Of a stretch of DNA of 64,000 nt, positions 25,662-34,924 are shown piece by piece. The DNA is from Acidobacteriaceae bacterium. GTDB lineage: Bacteria > Acidobacteriota > Terriglobia > Terriglobales > Acidobacteriaceae. Made by a program: the position numbers and the translations under genes. The notes beneath the pieces were generated by a model. It made no database searches, was not told the DNA's origin, and saw only the letters and a list, made by a program, of their open reading frames with translations. Numbering within the stretch: position 1 is the stretch's first letter; each line of letters opens with the position of its first letter. Location: positions 699,122 to 763,121 of the forward strand of contig JAOAPN010000004.1 of the NCBI GenBank assembly GCA_025462885.1. Reading direction: 5' to 3'.

Positions 25662-26792
25662 TTAGCGGGCCGCGTCGGTGAGCTGTGAGCTGAAGGCGTC
25701 GAGAGACAACGAACGCAACAGGTTGCGGCGCATGCCGGAGTGTACTTGATCCAGACCCCGGGAGGCCTGTTCGATCCAAGGGAAGGACAGTGCACCGGAG
25801 AGGCGCTCGAGTTCCGGGCGGAGGTCGATGTTGCGAAGGAGCTCGGGTGTGCCCGAATCCAGGAAGAGCAGGTCTTCCAGAATAAGGGAGAGTGCGCGGA
25901 GAAGGGCTGAAGTCTTTTGCTGTCCGTCTGCACCGGCGCGGTACGTCTCGGTCATCTTGAAGAGCGCCGTGTGGTCCGGTTCGGCTGCGGCGTTGCGGAT
26001 GAGGGTCAGGGCGTCGGCTCGGGCGGCGAGGTAGGCTTCGAGGTTGAACCCCAGTGCCTGACCTGCTGCTCCCTGCGAGAGGCGAGCGATAAGGCTGCGT
26101 TGCTTGGGCGAGACATCAGGGCGACGGTCGGCGAGCAGCATCTCGATCTCCTCCAAGGGCAGTGTGCCAAGCCGGACGGAGGAGCAACGGGAGCGGATGG
26201 TCGGCAAAAGCTCGCCGGGATTCTCAGCCAGCAGGATGAGGTGGACCGTATTCGGCGGCTCCTCAAGCAACTTCAGGAGGGAGTTGGCCGCTTCCTTCAT
26301 AAAGCTGGAGGCAGTCAGGATGAAGATCTTGCGGGGGGCCTCGTTGGGCAGGCGCTGGGCACGCAGGATAAGAGTTCGGATCTGCCCCAGTTTGATGAGC
26401 AGTTGTGGCGGATCGGGAGGGACGATCAGGACGTCGGGGTGAGGCTGGATCAGGATCCGCGTCTCTTTCTTATCGACTTCGCGGAGGTCTTCCCGGGCCG
26501 CAACGGCCGCGGCGACCTGCTCTTCAAGGTCAGCGGCGGAGGCGATGCGCGTGCAATTGCTGCAGACGCCGCAGAAGGAGGCCAACGATTGACCGTTCGA
26601 CCAGTGGTCCCGCGGCTGGCGTTCGCATTCCACGGCCATCGTAAGCATCAGGGCGAGCGTGTACTTGCCGGCTCCGGCGGGACCGGAGAGCAGGAGCGAA
26701 TGGGGGAAGCGCCCGCCGGCGATGGCGCTGCGAAGCTGCTCAACCGCCGCAGAATTTCCGAGGAATTCGTTAAATGTTGCCGGTAACGCCAT
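25662..26792 (-). CDS. holB: DNA polymerase III delta' subunit
   Basis: A clamp-loader subunit of 376 residues from the ATG at 26792. Features are a P-loop-like 'GPAGAGKYTLALML', a zinc-binding module ('FCGVCSNCTRI'), 'FMKEAANSLLKLLEEPP' and the 'TIRSRCS' SRC motif characteristic of clamp-loader subunits. Between the Cys module and the 'ILIQPHPDVLIV' strand is a charged insert of about 30 residues. Longer starts (26831, 26882) are in frame but lack clear support. The Sua5 gene follows within 5 bases. Confidence 0.92.
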   Translation of the reverse strand: MALPATFNEFLGNSAAVEQLRSAIAGGRFPHSLLLSGPAGAGKYTLALMLTMAVECERQPRDHWSNGQSLASFCGVCSNCTRIASAADLEEQVAAAVAAREDLREVDKKETRILIQPHPDVLIVPPDPPQLLIKLGQIRTLILRAQRLPNEAPRKIFILTASSFMKEAANSLLKLLEEPPNTVHLILLAENPGELLPTIRSRCSSVRLGTLPLEEIEMLLADRRPDVSPKQRSLIARLSQGAAGQALGFNLEAYLAARADALTLIRNAAAEPDHTALFKMTETYRAGADGQQKTSALLRALSLILEDLLFLDSGTPELLRNIDLRPELERLSGALSFPWIEQASRGLDQVHSGMRRNLLRSLSLDAFSSQLTDAAR

Positions 26793-26911
26793 CGTGCTCT
26801 CGCTCCTTTCTGCCGCAATGGGCAGGGTCATCCCAGCCCTCAGAATACCGGAGCCGACGGTGGTTTTTGCAATCGAGGGCAAGATTTGCCCAGGGCTATG
26901 GAACTAGCCCG

Positions 26912-27154
26912 CTAGAAGTGGCTGGGCCACGGACCGAGCAGGCCATGGAGCAGGCCGCCGAAGACCAGCGCGATAGTAGCTCCGACGATCAGCATCAGAA
27001 TCCACAGAATGATCGCGGCAGGGATGGCCGCGACGACCCACTTGACCATGAAGCGGCACATGGACCCGATCGACATGTTGATGTCGGTGATGACGACCGC
27101 GCGGGGTGCATCGGGGGCGAGGGTGTAGGTGTTGGGTGAAGGAAGGGTAGACAT
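26912..27154 (-). CDS. Small membrane protein of unknown function
   Basis: An 80-residue protein from the ATG at 27154: a short N-terminal segment with 'RAVVITDINMSIGSM', then one long or two short hydrophobic segments ('WVVAAIPAAIILWILMLIVG' and 'ATIALVFGGLLHGLLG'). No family recognised. It lies 39 bases downstream of the M20 peptidase gene and 119 bases upstream of holB on the same strand. Confidence 0.65.
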   Translation of the reverse strand: MSTLPSPNTYTLAPDAPRAVVITDINMSIGSMCRFMVKWVVAAIPAAIILWILMLIVGATIALVFGGLLHGLLGPWPSHF

Positions 27155-27193
27155 GGTGGGGAGTATACCCATGTGCCCAGATTCAGGTGGCGG

Positions 27194-28639
27194 CTACTGC
27201 GTCAGTGCCTGCAGGAACCGGTAGTAGAAATCGACGCCTTCGTCGTAGGAGGCGATGCTCAGGCGTTCATCCCGGCCATGCATTCGAAGGTCGTCGATAT
27301 CGATGGCAATGCCGCTGATGCCATAGCTGGGAATGCCGAGCGCCATGGTGTAGACACTGTCGGAGGCCCCGACCTCCATCTGCGGAAGGATGGGCAGTCC
27401 CGGGTGCAGGGCGTTGACGACCTTGTTGAGCGGACCGAAGACGTCGAGCCGAAGAGCCGGTGGCGTCGGAGAGACGCGTTCGGTGCCCTTGTCAAAGAGC
27501 GCGCCGGCGTCGTCCTTGTATTGGACCGTGATGGCTGCGTCGTTCGCAATCTTGACCAGTTGCTGGCGAATCTCCTCCTGGGTATGACCGGGCAGGATGC
27601 GGCAGTTCACGTTGGACTGGGCGAACTGGGGTAGAGCATTCGGCGCCTGCCCGGCCGAGAACATGGTGGAAACGCATGTGGTGCGAAGGACAGAGTTGTA
27701 ACGGGGGACCGCAGAGAGGCGGGCTTCGGCAGCGGGATCCGGCGGAGTCCTCAGGATGCCGCGCATATCGGCAGCGACGGAACCCTTCTCCAGAGTCGCC
27801 ATCTTTTCAAAGTAGGCGCGGGAGACGGGATTGAGCTCGAAAGGAAAGGTGTAGTGTTCGAGGCGGGAGAGCGCATCGGCCACGTGATAGATGGCGTTGT
27901 CTTTGGTCGGAAGAGAACTGTGGCCGCCGGGATTTTTGACGGAGAGTTGGAAGTCTCCATAGAGTTTTTCAGTGGCTTCCACGACCATCACGGTCGGGGT
28001 ACCGTGGTTTGCGTCGATGCCGCCCGCATCCGGATTGAGGACGATCTCGGCCTTGACGAGTTCGGGACGGTTCTTAAGCAGCCAGTCGACGCCGTTGGAC
28101 TTGCCACCCTCCTCGTCGGCAGTCAGGGCGAGGATCAGGTCGCGGTTGGGGATGAAGCCCTGACGCTTGAGGCGGATGAAGTTGGTGACCAGGATCGCGT
28201 CGTTGTCCTTCATGTCCTGGGTGCCGCGACCGTAGAAGTAACCGTCCTTCTCCACCAGCTTGAAGGGATCGGTGTGCCACTCAGCTTGTGGAGCTTCGAC
28301 CACATCGAGGTGGCAAAGTATCAGAATCGGCTGCAGCTTTGAACCGGGCGCGCCGCGATAACGGGCTACGAGGTTCTGCTTGCGATCGTTCGGACCGGCC
28401 AGAGTGAGGTCTGCGGCAGGGAGGCCGGCTTCGAGGAGGCGGGTGCGCATGGCTTTCGCAGCGGTGGTGACCGAACCGATGGAGTCCGTCGTATTGATCT
28501 CAATGAGCTGCTTGAAGATCGCGTGGGACAGAGCTTTGGTTGCGGGATCAAGAGGAGTGGGCTGGGCGTGAAGGGACGTTGCGAGGAGAGCCGCTGTAAG
28601 AGACGCGGCAGCGAGCATGCTGCGGAGCTGGAATGGCAT
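27194..28639 (-). CDS. Secreted M20-family metallopeptidase
   Basis: A 481-residue zinc peptidase/amidohydrolase exported by a signal peptide ('MLAAASLTAALLATSLHAQ'). M20 motifs: 'LILCHLDVVEA' (metal His and following Asp), 'YFYGRGTQDMKDNDA' (bridging Asp) and 'LALTADEEGG' (catalytic Glu and metal Glu); a later 'DAGGIDA' and C-terminal 'GASDSVYTMA' complete the catalytic domain. The dimerisation domain sits in the middle ('PGGHSSLP'). Substrate specificity is not visible. GAGG precedes the ATG. It is followed by the small membrane protein and preceded 53 bases upstream by the beta-propeller gene. Confidence 0.92.
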   Translation of the reverse strand: MPFQLRSMLAAASLTAALLATSLHAQPTPLDPATKALSHAIFKQLIEINTTDSIGSVTTAAKAMRTRLLEAGLPAADLTLAGPNDRKQNLVARYRGAPGSKLQPILILCHLDVVEAPQAEWHTDPFKLVEKDGYFYGRGTQDMKDNDAILVTNFIRLKRQGFIPNRDLILALTADEEGGKSNGVDWLLKNRPELVKAEIVLNPDAGGIDANHGTPTVMVVEATEKLYGDFQLSVKNPGGHSSLPTKDNAIYHVADALSRLEHYTFPFELNPVSRAYFEKMATLEKGSVAADMRGILRTPPDPAAEARLSAVPRYNSVLRTTCVSTMFSAGQAPNALPQFAQSNVNCRILPGHTQEEIRQQLVKIANDAAITVQYKDDAGALFDKGTERVSPTPPALRLDVFGPLNKVVNALHPGLPILPQMEVGASDSVYTMALGIPSYGISGIAIDIDDLRMHGRDERLSIASYDEGVDFYYRFLQALTQ

Positions 28640-28692
28640 CGGGACGGGTTCCTCGTGGCTTCGATGGTATCGCCGGGTGTGGTAGGAATCGA

Positions 28693-29670
28693 CTACTGAA
28701 TCGTGCCGAAGCGTACATTTTCAGGAGCCGAGGGCTGATCGAGAAGCTGAATGGTGGTGGCAGGACCAAGATTCGCGGGTGGCGCCCACTGGCGAAGGAT
28801 CCACACGGTCTGTTTCTGTGGTCCAAGTTCGATGGCCTGGATGGTTTGAGAGTGGTCGTTGGCGGTCTGTCCTACGGGAGGCTTGTCCCACTCATTCACC
28901 CAGTTGTTGATGAGGGTATTTCCATTGGGAAGACGTGTGGCGAGTTGAAGATTGTTGAAGTGATACGCGGGCGTGTCGGCAGGCGACCACGACCATATGG
29001 AGTCACCGCGACGGTTCACCTCGCGGACACCGAGGCGGTCCGTGATGAGAATGTTGCCGCTGGCGAGGGGCTCTACGCCCCAGGCTCGGGGCGCTGGAAA
29101 AGACCAGAGTTCCTTGCCGCTGCTGTCGTATTCAACGACCTTGTTGAGATCCATGTGGGCTACTAGGAGAGTCCCTTGCGAAGTGAGACGGGCATGACGG
29201 AACTGGCCGTGTACGGAGACGGGCTGCTTTGTGGGAAGTGAAAACTCTTTTTCGATCGTGTCCGTCGTTATGTTGACGACTCGCAGGACGGTCGGGTCAC
29301 CGTTCTGGATGTAAAGCACACGGTCCTTACCGATGGGAACGGCGGTGTGAACTTCATGCGCGGGAGGCGGATCGTAGCGCCAGAGGATTCTTTTGTCCGG
29401 TGCAATGAGCTTGACTCCAAACTGATGCGCGAACAAAATGTTGCCGTTCGAGAGCATGATGGCGTCCGAAATTTCGCCTTTGCCAGAGGGGTCGTCGTAG
29501 GTCCAGACCACTTTTCCTTTGCGCACGATGAAGATCTTTCGATCATGGGATTCGCCGGCATAGAGAAAGTCGTGCTGGGCGATACCGTTGCCGGGTAGTT
29601 GGACCGGGGTGGACTGAGCCTGCAGGAGGGTTGAGGCGAGGAGTACTGGAAAGATGGGTTGGAATCTCAC
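28693..29670 (-). CDS. Secreted beta-propeller protein (PQQ/ASST-like repeats)
   Basis: A 325-residue exported protein, with a GTG start at 29670 followed by a short signal ('FPVLLASTLLQAQ'). Repeated blades with W and D/N-G turns ('GKVVWTYDDPSGKGEISDAI', 'SNGNILFAHQFGVKLIAPDK', 'KELWSFPAPRAWGVEPLASG', 'SIWSWSPADTPAYHFNNLQL') resemble PQQ-like or arylsulfotransferase-type propellers. No catalytic residues were recognised, so a binding role is as likely as an enzymatic one. The M20 peptidase gene follows 53 bases downstream. Confidence 0.8.
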   Translation of the reverse strand: MRFQPIFPVLLASTLLQAQSTPVQLPGNGIAQHDFLYAGESHDRKIFIVRKGKVVWTYDDPSGKGEISDAIMLSNGNILFAHQFGVKLIAPDKRILWRYDPPPAHEVHTAVPIGKDRVLYIQNGDPTVLRVVNITTDTIEKEFSLPTKQPVSVHGQFRHARLTSQGTLLVAHMDLNKVVEYDSSGKELWSFPAPRAWGVEPLASGNILITDRLGVREVNRRGDSIWSWSPADTPAYHFNNLQLATRLPNGNTLINNWVNEWDKPPVGQTANDHSQTIQAIELGPQKQTVWILRQWAPPANLGPATTIQLLDQPSAPENVRFGTIQ

Positions 29671-29974
29671 AGGGACATCGTACTGTCGTTGCGGCCCGTA
29701 TCGAACAAATACGTGACAGAAAAGAGTCTCTCAGTGCTGATCGTTTGGAGGAGCGAGAGATTCGTATGGGAGTGTGGGGACGGTTGAGGTTTGGGTGTCC
29801 GTTCGGAGGTCTGGTGTCGCTCTGTGGCTCGGACGTGCGGCAATCTTTTATCAGGGTTCGAATCACACATGCGCAGCGCGCCTCAAGAGTTCGATACCGG
29901 TGCTCCATTAGAATGGCAGCTACTCGATCCACCCGGCTAACCCAGGAATTTTGAATTGTGAAGGAGATCCAAAA
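29671..29974. other. Intergenic region between the propeller gene and the nitroreductase
   Basis: About 304 bases with no supported gene. It must hold the two divergent promoters. Several small plus-strand ORFs (for example 29631-29954) lack family features. A T-arm-like GGTTCGAATC at 29855 has no tRNA around it. Confidence 0.45.
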
Positions 29975-30589
29975 GTGACTACTGCGAACGAACGAAGTGC
30001 TGACTATCCCATCGATCCAATCTTCCTGGAGCGCTGGTCTCCCCGCGCTTTTACGGGCGAGTCGATCAGCGAAAAGGATCTATTCACGATGCTGGAAGCA
30101 GCACGATGGGCAGCCTCTTCGGGAAACGTGCAGCCATGGAGATTTATCTACGCTCATCGCAATACGGCGCACTGGGAAAAATTCGTCGGCCTACTTGTAC
30201 CTGGCAATCAAGTCTGGGCGAAGAACGCTTCCGCACTGGTGATTCTGGTGTCGAACTCGCTGGTCAAACGACCAGGCTCCGACGCCGAAGTACTGTCCCC
30301 GACGCACTCCTTTGATACCGGTACCGCTTCAGGGTACTTTGCTCTGCAGGCATCGTTGATGGGCTGGCACGCTCACGGCATGGCCGGCTTCGATAGGGAA
30401 CGTGCCTTCGTCGAACTGAACGTTTCCAAGGGCTACACGGTCGAGTTCGCCTACGCGGTCGGACGTCTGGGCGACCCAACCAAACTGCCGGTGGCCTTAC
30501 AGGCTCGCGAGCACCCCAGCACGCGGCTACCCCTGAAAGAGTTGGCTTTTGAGGGTTTGTTCCAGGCCGCATCGACCGCAAAAGCATAG
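29975..30589 (+). CDS. Nitroreductase-family oxidoreductase
   Basis: A 204-residue FMN-dependent oxidoreductase. It starts at a GTG (29975) with AAGGAG eight bases upstream; a TTG at 29951 is in frame but lies before this site. Family features are 'ERWSPRAFTGESISEKDLF', the FMN-binding 'AARWAASSGNVQPWRFIYA', 'FDTGTASGYFALQASLMGWHAHGMAGFD' and 'VEFAYAVGRLGDP'. These proteins reduce nitro groups, quinones or other compounds with NAD(P)H; the physiological substrate is unknown. It converges with the P450 gene, 25 bases away. Confidence 0.9.
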   Translation: MTTANERSADYPIDPIFLERWSPRAFTGESISEKDLFTMLEAARWAASSGNVQPWRFIYAHRNTAHWEKFVGLLVPGNQVWAKNASALVILVSNSLVKRPGSDAEVLSPTHSFDTGTASGYFALQASLMGWHAHGMAGFDRERAFVELNVSKGYTVEFAYAVGRLGDPTKLPVALQAREHPSTRLPLKELAFEGLFQAASTAKA

Positions 30590-30614
30590 AGAAGCTTCTT
30601 ACGACACGGCTCAA

Positions 30615-32090
30615 TCAACGCGGTACGAGTTCCATCATCACCGGATATTTATGACGCAGAGTAATCTTGGGCTGGAGCACGATGGGATAGGTGGGCACGA
30701 AGCGCGGACGGAAACGCTGGGCGATGGTCGCGATGGAGAATACGCCCTCCATCCAGGCGAAGGACTCGCCGATGCATTGGCGGCTGCCGCCACCGAAGGG
30801 GAAGTAGGTGTACTTCGGGCGTGCGGCCTTGGCTTCCGGGGTAAAGCGGTCGGGATCGAAGCGAAGCGGGTCGGGAAAGTACTCGGGCGTGCGGCCGAGG
30901 ATGTACTGGCTGAAGAAGACATGCGAGCCAGCCGGTACGGTGTAAGGCCCAAGTTGAATCTCCCGCGTGGACATACGCCCCATCGCCCAGGCGGGTGGGT
31001 AGAGGCGCATCGATTCCGCGAAGACCTGTTCCGTGTAGCGGAGGTTAGGGTAGTCGGCCAGCGTGGGGAGACGCTGATCCGCACCAGTCCCGAGGACAGC
31101 ATCGAGTTCGGCATGGAGCCTCACTTCAACCTCGGGGTTCTGGGAGAGCAGGTACCAGGTCCAGGTCAGGGCATTGGCTACCGTCTCATACCCGGCGAGG
31201 AAGATGGTGAGGACCTCGTCGCGGACCTGATCGTCGGACATGCCCTCGGGAGAGGTTCCCGCTGATTGTGCGTTGCCGGATTCGTCCGGTTCGTAGGTGC
31301 TGGCAAGAAGCATGGAGAGGAGATCGCCCCGGTCGGGCTCTCCGGCAGCGGCGGCGGTACGGTGCTCCGTGATGAGGCGGTTGACGACAGCGTCGAGGCG
31401 GGCTTTGGAGCGGCGGAACTTCATGATTCCGGGAATGGGAAGATGCAGGAAGGACTCGATCTTCGGAAACGCCACGATGAAGTTGTAAAGACCCATGATG
31501 GTATTCACTTCATCGTTGATCGCGAGGATGTCCGGCGTGACGTCGGTGTTGAAGAGGGTGCGGGCGACGATCTCGAGCGAAAGAGCCATGCTCTCAGCTG
31601 CGATGTCAATCGTCGCGCCGGGCTGCCATCTGTCGCGGTGGCCGGCGGCGATGGAGACGATCTGGTCGCCGTACGCAGCAATGCGCTGGCGGTGAAAGGC
31701 CGGGGCGGCGATCTTCCGCTGGCGCATGTGGATCGGGTCGTCGGAGGTGATCAGGCCTTCGCCGAGCAGGACCTTCATCCGGCGAACGGTGCGCTCTTTG
31801 ACGAAGGATGAACCCTGGGTGACCAGCACCTCGCGGATATACTCCGGATCGTTGATGAAGACGATCGGCGTGCCCATGAATCGATAGTGGGCGATGTTTC
31901 CGAAGGTCTTAAGCAGGTACTCGAAGAGCAGGATCGGGTTACCGAGCTTCACCCACGGTTTGAAGGCGTAGTAAGGAAGAGAGTGCGGGAGGCCGGGGAG
32001 TTTCCTGCGCTCCGGTGAAGAGGGTGCCACAGAATCGCAGGGAGTCGGACAGTCTGGTTTTGGAGATTCGAGGGTGGGCGTGGAACTCAT
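30615..32090 (-). CDS. Cytochrome P450
   Basis: A 491-residue P450 with the I-helix 'FLAGYETVANALTW', the K-helix ExxR in 'FAESMRLYPPAW', the 'FDPDRF' region and the heme-binding loop 'FPFGGGSRQCIGESFAW' with the proximal cysteine. No N-terminal membrane anchor is clear, as expected for soluble bacterial P450s. The substrate is unknown, and no ferredoxin or reductase is adjacent. Its ATG overlaps the tmk stop by four bases (ATGA), so it appears to be co-translated with thymidylate kinase, an unusual partnership. Confidence 0.93.
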   Translation of the reverse strand: MSSTPTLESPKPDCPTPCDSVAPSSPERRKLPGLPHSLPYYAFKPWVKLGNPILLFEYLLKTFGNIAHYRFMGTPIVFINDPEYIREVLVTQGSSFVKERTVRRMKVLLGEGLITSDDPIHMRQRKIAAPAFHRQRIAAYGDQIVSIAAGHRDRWQPGATIDIAAESMALSLEIVARTLFNTDVTPDILAINDEVNTIMGLYNFIVAFPKIESFLHLPIPGIMKFRRSKARLDAVVNRLITEHRTAAAAGEPDRGDLLSMLLASTYEPDESGNAQSAGTSPEGMSDDQVRDEVLTIFLAGYETVANALTWTWYLLSQNPEVEVRLHAELDAVLGTGADQRLPTLADYPNLRYTEQVFAESMRLYPPAWAMGRMSTREIQLGPYTVPAGSHVFFSQYILGRTPEYFPDPLRFDPDRFTPEAKAARPKYTYFPFGGGSRQCIGESFAWMEGVFSIATIAQRFRPRFVPTYPIVLQPKITLRHKYPVMMELVPR

Positions 32091-32788
32091 ACTTCAAGAA
32101 TGGATGCTGGAATGGGGCTCGGGGAGGAAGGAATTCTTTCGCTGACGACCCGGTGGATGATTTTGTGAATTTGTTCGATGCTGTCGTTTCGATCGATGGT
32201 GACCACGCGCTGCGAGTCGCGGGCGGCGATCTCCTGATATTTGGCGTAGATCCGGCGGTGGAAGTCATCGGACTCGCGTTCGAAGCGGTTTTCATCCGTT
32301 CCATGGGTCTGAGTGTGACGCGTATTGCGGCGACGGGCCCGGTGGAGCGTGGAGTCGATCGGCGGAAGGAGCAGCAGGGTGAGGTCCGGTTGCAGGTTGT
32401 CGCATACCGCGGCGTGTAGTGCCAGAATCCGCTCCGACCCAAGCTGGCGGCCGCCCCCCTGGTAGGCCTCGGAGGAGTCGGTATAGCGGTCGCAGAGTAC
32501 GACGTGGCCTGCGGCGAGAGCCGGGGCGATGACCTCCGCGATTGCCTGCGCGCGGTCGGCGAACATCAGCGTCAATTCTGCGATGGGGGAGATCGTGCCG
32601 AGGGCTGCCTCGGTGCGGGAGTCGAGGACGACGCTGCGGATGCGGTCGCCGAGTGCGGTTCCACCGGGCTGACGAAGAGTCGTTACGGTATGGCCCTGGG
32701 CTTCAAGGGAGGTGGCAAGGCGGCGAAGCTGGGTGGTCTTACCGGAGCCGTCCAGACCTTCGAAGGTGATGAAGTAACCGCGGGGCAT
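32087..32788 (-). CDS. tmk: Thymidylate kinase
   Basis: Phosphorylates dTMP to dTDP with ATP. The 233-residue protein has the P-loop 'FEGLDGSGKTTQLRRLA', the conserved 'DRYTDSSEAYQGGGRQLG' (DRY/S motif and LID region) and 'ADRAQAIAEVIAPAL'. It is about 20 residues longer than many bacterial enzymes because of a longer C-terminus. It is followed by the P450 gene with a four-base overlap and preceded 34 bases upstream by a lipoprotein gene. Confidence 0.94.
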   Translation of the reverse strand: MPRGYFITFEGLDGSGKTTQLRRLATSLEAQGHTVTTLRQPGGTALGDRIRSVVLDSRTEAALGTISPIAELTLMFADRAQAIAEVIAPALAAGHVVLCDRYTDSSEAYQGGGRQLGSERILALHAAVCDNLQPDLTLLLLPPIDSTLHRARRRNTRHTQTHGTDENRFERESDDFHRRIYAKYQEIAARDSQRVVTIDRNDSIEQIHKIIHRVVSERIPSSPSPIPASILEV

Positions 32789-32822
32789 GGGTTCAGGATA
32801 GCGCAGGAGGCGAGACGTTCGG

Positions 32823-33191
32823 CTAGGGTTGCGCCGGAGTGGCTTTCAGGGTGGGGGCAGCCTTCCACTCGACCTTGTCTGGTGTGATGAGAATGGTGAG
32901 CGGACCCTCGGCGTCTTCGTTCAGGCCGGGGCCGGGAAAGACGTGCTCTTTGCGGGAGCTGTCCGTGTAGGTGACCTTCATCGGGCCGGAGCCGAGGACC
33001 TTGAAACGATAGTGGAAGTCTGCGCCGGGAGCGAGATTCTGGGTGCCGAAGCTGGCACTGGGATACGCAACTTCAATCAGAGTGATCGGGGAGGCAGTGC
33101 GATTGCTGACCGTGGCCTCAACGTAGGCGGAGTGGCAACCAGCGAGGGCGAGGCAAGGCGTCAGGAGCAGGGCAATGCGGGTGATGCGCAT
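32823..33191 (-). CDS. Small predicted lipoprotein
   Basis: A 122-residue protein from the ATG at 33191, with a lipoprotein signal 'IALLLTPCLALAGC' (lipobox LAGC). The mature part is beta-rich ('YVEATVSNRTASPITLIEVA', 'DFHYRFKVLGSGPMKVTYTD'). No function assigned. It lies between lpxD and tmk in the same direction (gaps 66 and 34 bases), so it is probably part of that operon. An upstream start at 33248 is in frame but would put polar residues before the signal. Confidence 0.75.
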   Translation of the reverse strand: MRITRIALLLTPCLALAGCHSAYVEATVSNRTASPITLIEVAYPSASFGTQNLAPGADFHYRFKVLGSGPMKVTYTDSSRKEHVFPGPGLNEDAEGPLTILITPDKVEWKAAPTLKATPAQP

Positions 33192-33257
33192 GAAGTTCAG
33201 GGTATCAGGTGAAGCTCTCGGTGATCCCTCGATGATATCCAGCCGCATTATGAAAGC

Positions 33258-34310
33258 TTATTCGGCCGTACTCTCTGGGACGTCTTCACCGCTCTTTCGC
33301 GCGTCCTTGAGATCCTGCAGGATTTTGGGAAGATGTTTGAAGCGCGCGCTGGCTTTGAGCCATGCCGCATTGTCGATTGCGGGAGAACCGGAGACGACCT
33401 TTCCGGGAGCAACATCTCCGCTCACGCCCGACTGCGCCGTAATAATCGCGCCGTCGCCAATGGTATTGTGCCCGGCACTGGCAGCCTGACCGGCGAAGAT
33501 CACGTTTTTGCCGACTTCGGTGGAACCGGCAAGGCCCACCTGGGCGCAGAGAAGGGTATCGAGGCCGACGGTGCAGCCGTGGCCGACCTGGACGAGGTTG
33601 TCGATCTTGACCCCGGCGTGGATACGGGTCTCGCCGATAGAGGCCCGGTCCACGGTGGCGTTCGACTGGACTTCGACGTTGTCTTCGAGGATGGCGGGGC
33701 CGGATTGGAGGATCTTGTACCAGGCGTTGCCAGACGGGGCGGAGTGATCGCGGGCGAAGCCGAAGCCATCGGCCCCGATGATGGCGCCGTTCTGCAGGGT
33801 GACGTGGTCGCCTAACTGGCAGTATTCGCGGACGATGGAGTGCGCGTGGGCGAAAAAGTGGTCGCCGACGGTCGCATGGGGATAGAGAACGACGTGGGGC
33901 AGGATGACGGCGTTATCGCCGACGACCACGTTGTCCATGACGACGACATACGGTCCGATGTGCGCGTTGGCTCCGATATCGGCAGTCGGCGCAATGACGG
34001 CGGTGGGGTGGATTCCGGGAGCGTAGCGGGGGGGCTGGTAAAACAGCTCGATGGTGCGGGCGAACGCCAGATACGGATTCGCGAGCCGGAGGGTAGCGGC
34101 CGGAACCTCGGGAAACTTCGGATCGACCAGGATGGCGGTGGCTTTGGTCGTCCGGGCGAGGGAGGTGTATTTAGGGTTCGAGACGAAGGTCACCTGACCC
34201 GGACCCGCCGTTTCGATGGCCGCAACGCTGGTGATCTGGGCAGTGGGGTCGCCGTGCAGGGTCGCGCCGAGATGGCCCGCCAGGTCGGCGAGAGAGATGC
34301 TGGTGGTCAT
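33258..34310 (-). CDS. lpxD: UDP-3-O-(3-hydroxyacyl)glucosamine N-acyltransferase
   Basis: The third enzyme of lipid A biosynthesis, adding the N-linked 3-hydroxyacyl chain; its presence marks a Gram-negative envelope. The 350-residue protein has the N-terminal LpxD domain ('DPTAQITSVAAIETAGPGQVTF', 'LANPYLAFARTIELFY') and a left-handed beta-helix of hexapeptide repeats, with the active-site histidine region 'DNLVQVGHGCTVG' and 'AGSTEVGKNVIFAGQ'. The C-terminus ('FKHLPKILQDL') resembles the acyl-carrier-protein-contacting helix. The neighbours are not other lpx genes. Confidence 0.95.
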   Translation of the reverse strand: MTTSISLADLAGHLGATLHGDPTAQITSVAAIETAGPGQVTFVSNPKYTSLARTTKATAILVDPKFPEVPAATLRLANPYLAFARTIELFYQPPRYAPGIHPTAVIAPTADIGANAHIGPYVVVMDNVVVGDNAVILPHVVLYPHATVGDHFFAHAHSIVREYCQLGDHVTLQNGAIIGADGFGFARDHSAPSGNAWYKILQSGPAILEDNVEVQSNATVDRASIGETRIHAGVKIDNLVQVGHGCTVGLDTLLCAQVGLAGSTEVGKNVIFAGQAASAGHNTIGDGAIITAQSGVSGDVAPGKVVSGSPAIDNAAWLKASARFKHLPKILQDLKDARKSGEDVPESTAE

Positions 34311-34354
34311 GGGGGGATTTTAGCGGAGATGCCTGAAAAGAACCTCCGCTGGAG

Positions 34355-34924
34355 TCAGTTGGGACGAGCGTTCGGAGGAAGTTCAGTTGAAAAGAGGTCC
34401 TGCTGCGGACCAGCGGGTTCGGACACCAGGGGGCCGGGTTTCTTCTTGGAGGGCGATGTAATGACCGCCAGAAGGGTGAGCTCCGCGATGGAGGTTCGTG
34501 GGACATAGATGCGCTGGGTGTTGGAGCGGGTGTCGGGCGGGATCAGGAAAAGGCCGGCGTCGTTTACGAGATTGTCCAGTAGAGAGGTGTCCGTGGGAGC
34601 GAGCCCTTCCAGAAGGTCGCCGGCCGTAAAGGTGAGGCGGAGCCACAGGCCTTCCGAGCGGGGCCGGGCGAGAAACGTGCGGCGGATGATGCGCTCGGGG
34701 TTGATAGCGTCGGTCAGGTTGAAATCTCTGACGTAACTGATGAGCTTGACGTCGTTCAGAAAGATCGGGATAACGCGGCCGGAGAGATCGAGCAGATCAA
34801 GCGCCCGGTTCCGGACGAACCCGGCGAGCGGCAGGTATCCGGGCAGAATCTCCGTCAGGGCAGCCCCTTGTCCGCCTGGGCGGAGGCGGCGGAGGATGAC
34901 TTTTTTGTGGGCGGGAGAGGGCAT
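34355..34924 (-). CDS. Hypothetical protein
   Basis: A 189-residue protein with no family recognised. It is mostly beta strands ('LDLLDLSGRVIPIFLNDVKL', 'IIRRTFLARPRSEGLWLRLT', 'QRIYVPRTSIAELTLLAVIT') with a Pro/Lys-rich tail. The opening 'HKKVILRRL' could be an RNA- or c-di-GMP-binding type motif, but that is only a guess. No signal peptide. It precedes lpxD by 44 bases on the same strand and may lead that operon. Confidence 0.7.
   Translation of the reverse strand: MPSPAHKKVILRRLRPGGQGAALTEILPGYLPLAGFVRNRALDLLDLSGRVIPIFLNDVKLISYVRDFNLTDAINPERIIRRTFLARPRSEGLWLRLTFTAGDLLEGLAPTDTSLLDNLVNDAGLFLIPPDTRSNTQRIYVPRTSIAELTLLAVITSPSKKKPGPLVSEPAGPQQDLFSTELPPNARPN

Noticed and set aside
29855..29864. 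GGTTCGAATC, like a tRNA T-arm
   Set aside because: No acceptor, D or anticodon arms can be folded around it, and the bases flanking it do not pair.
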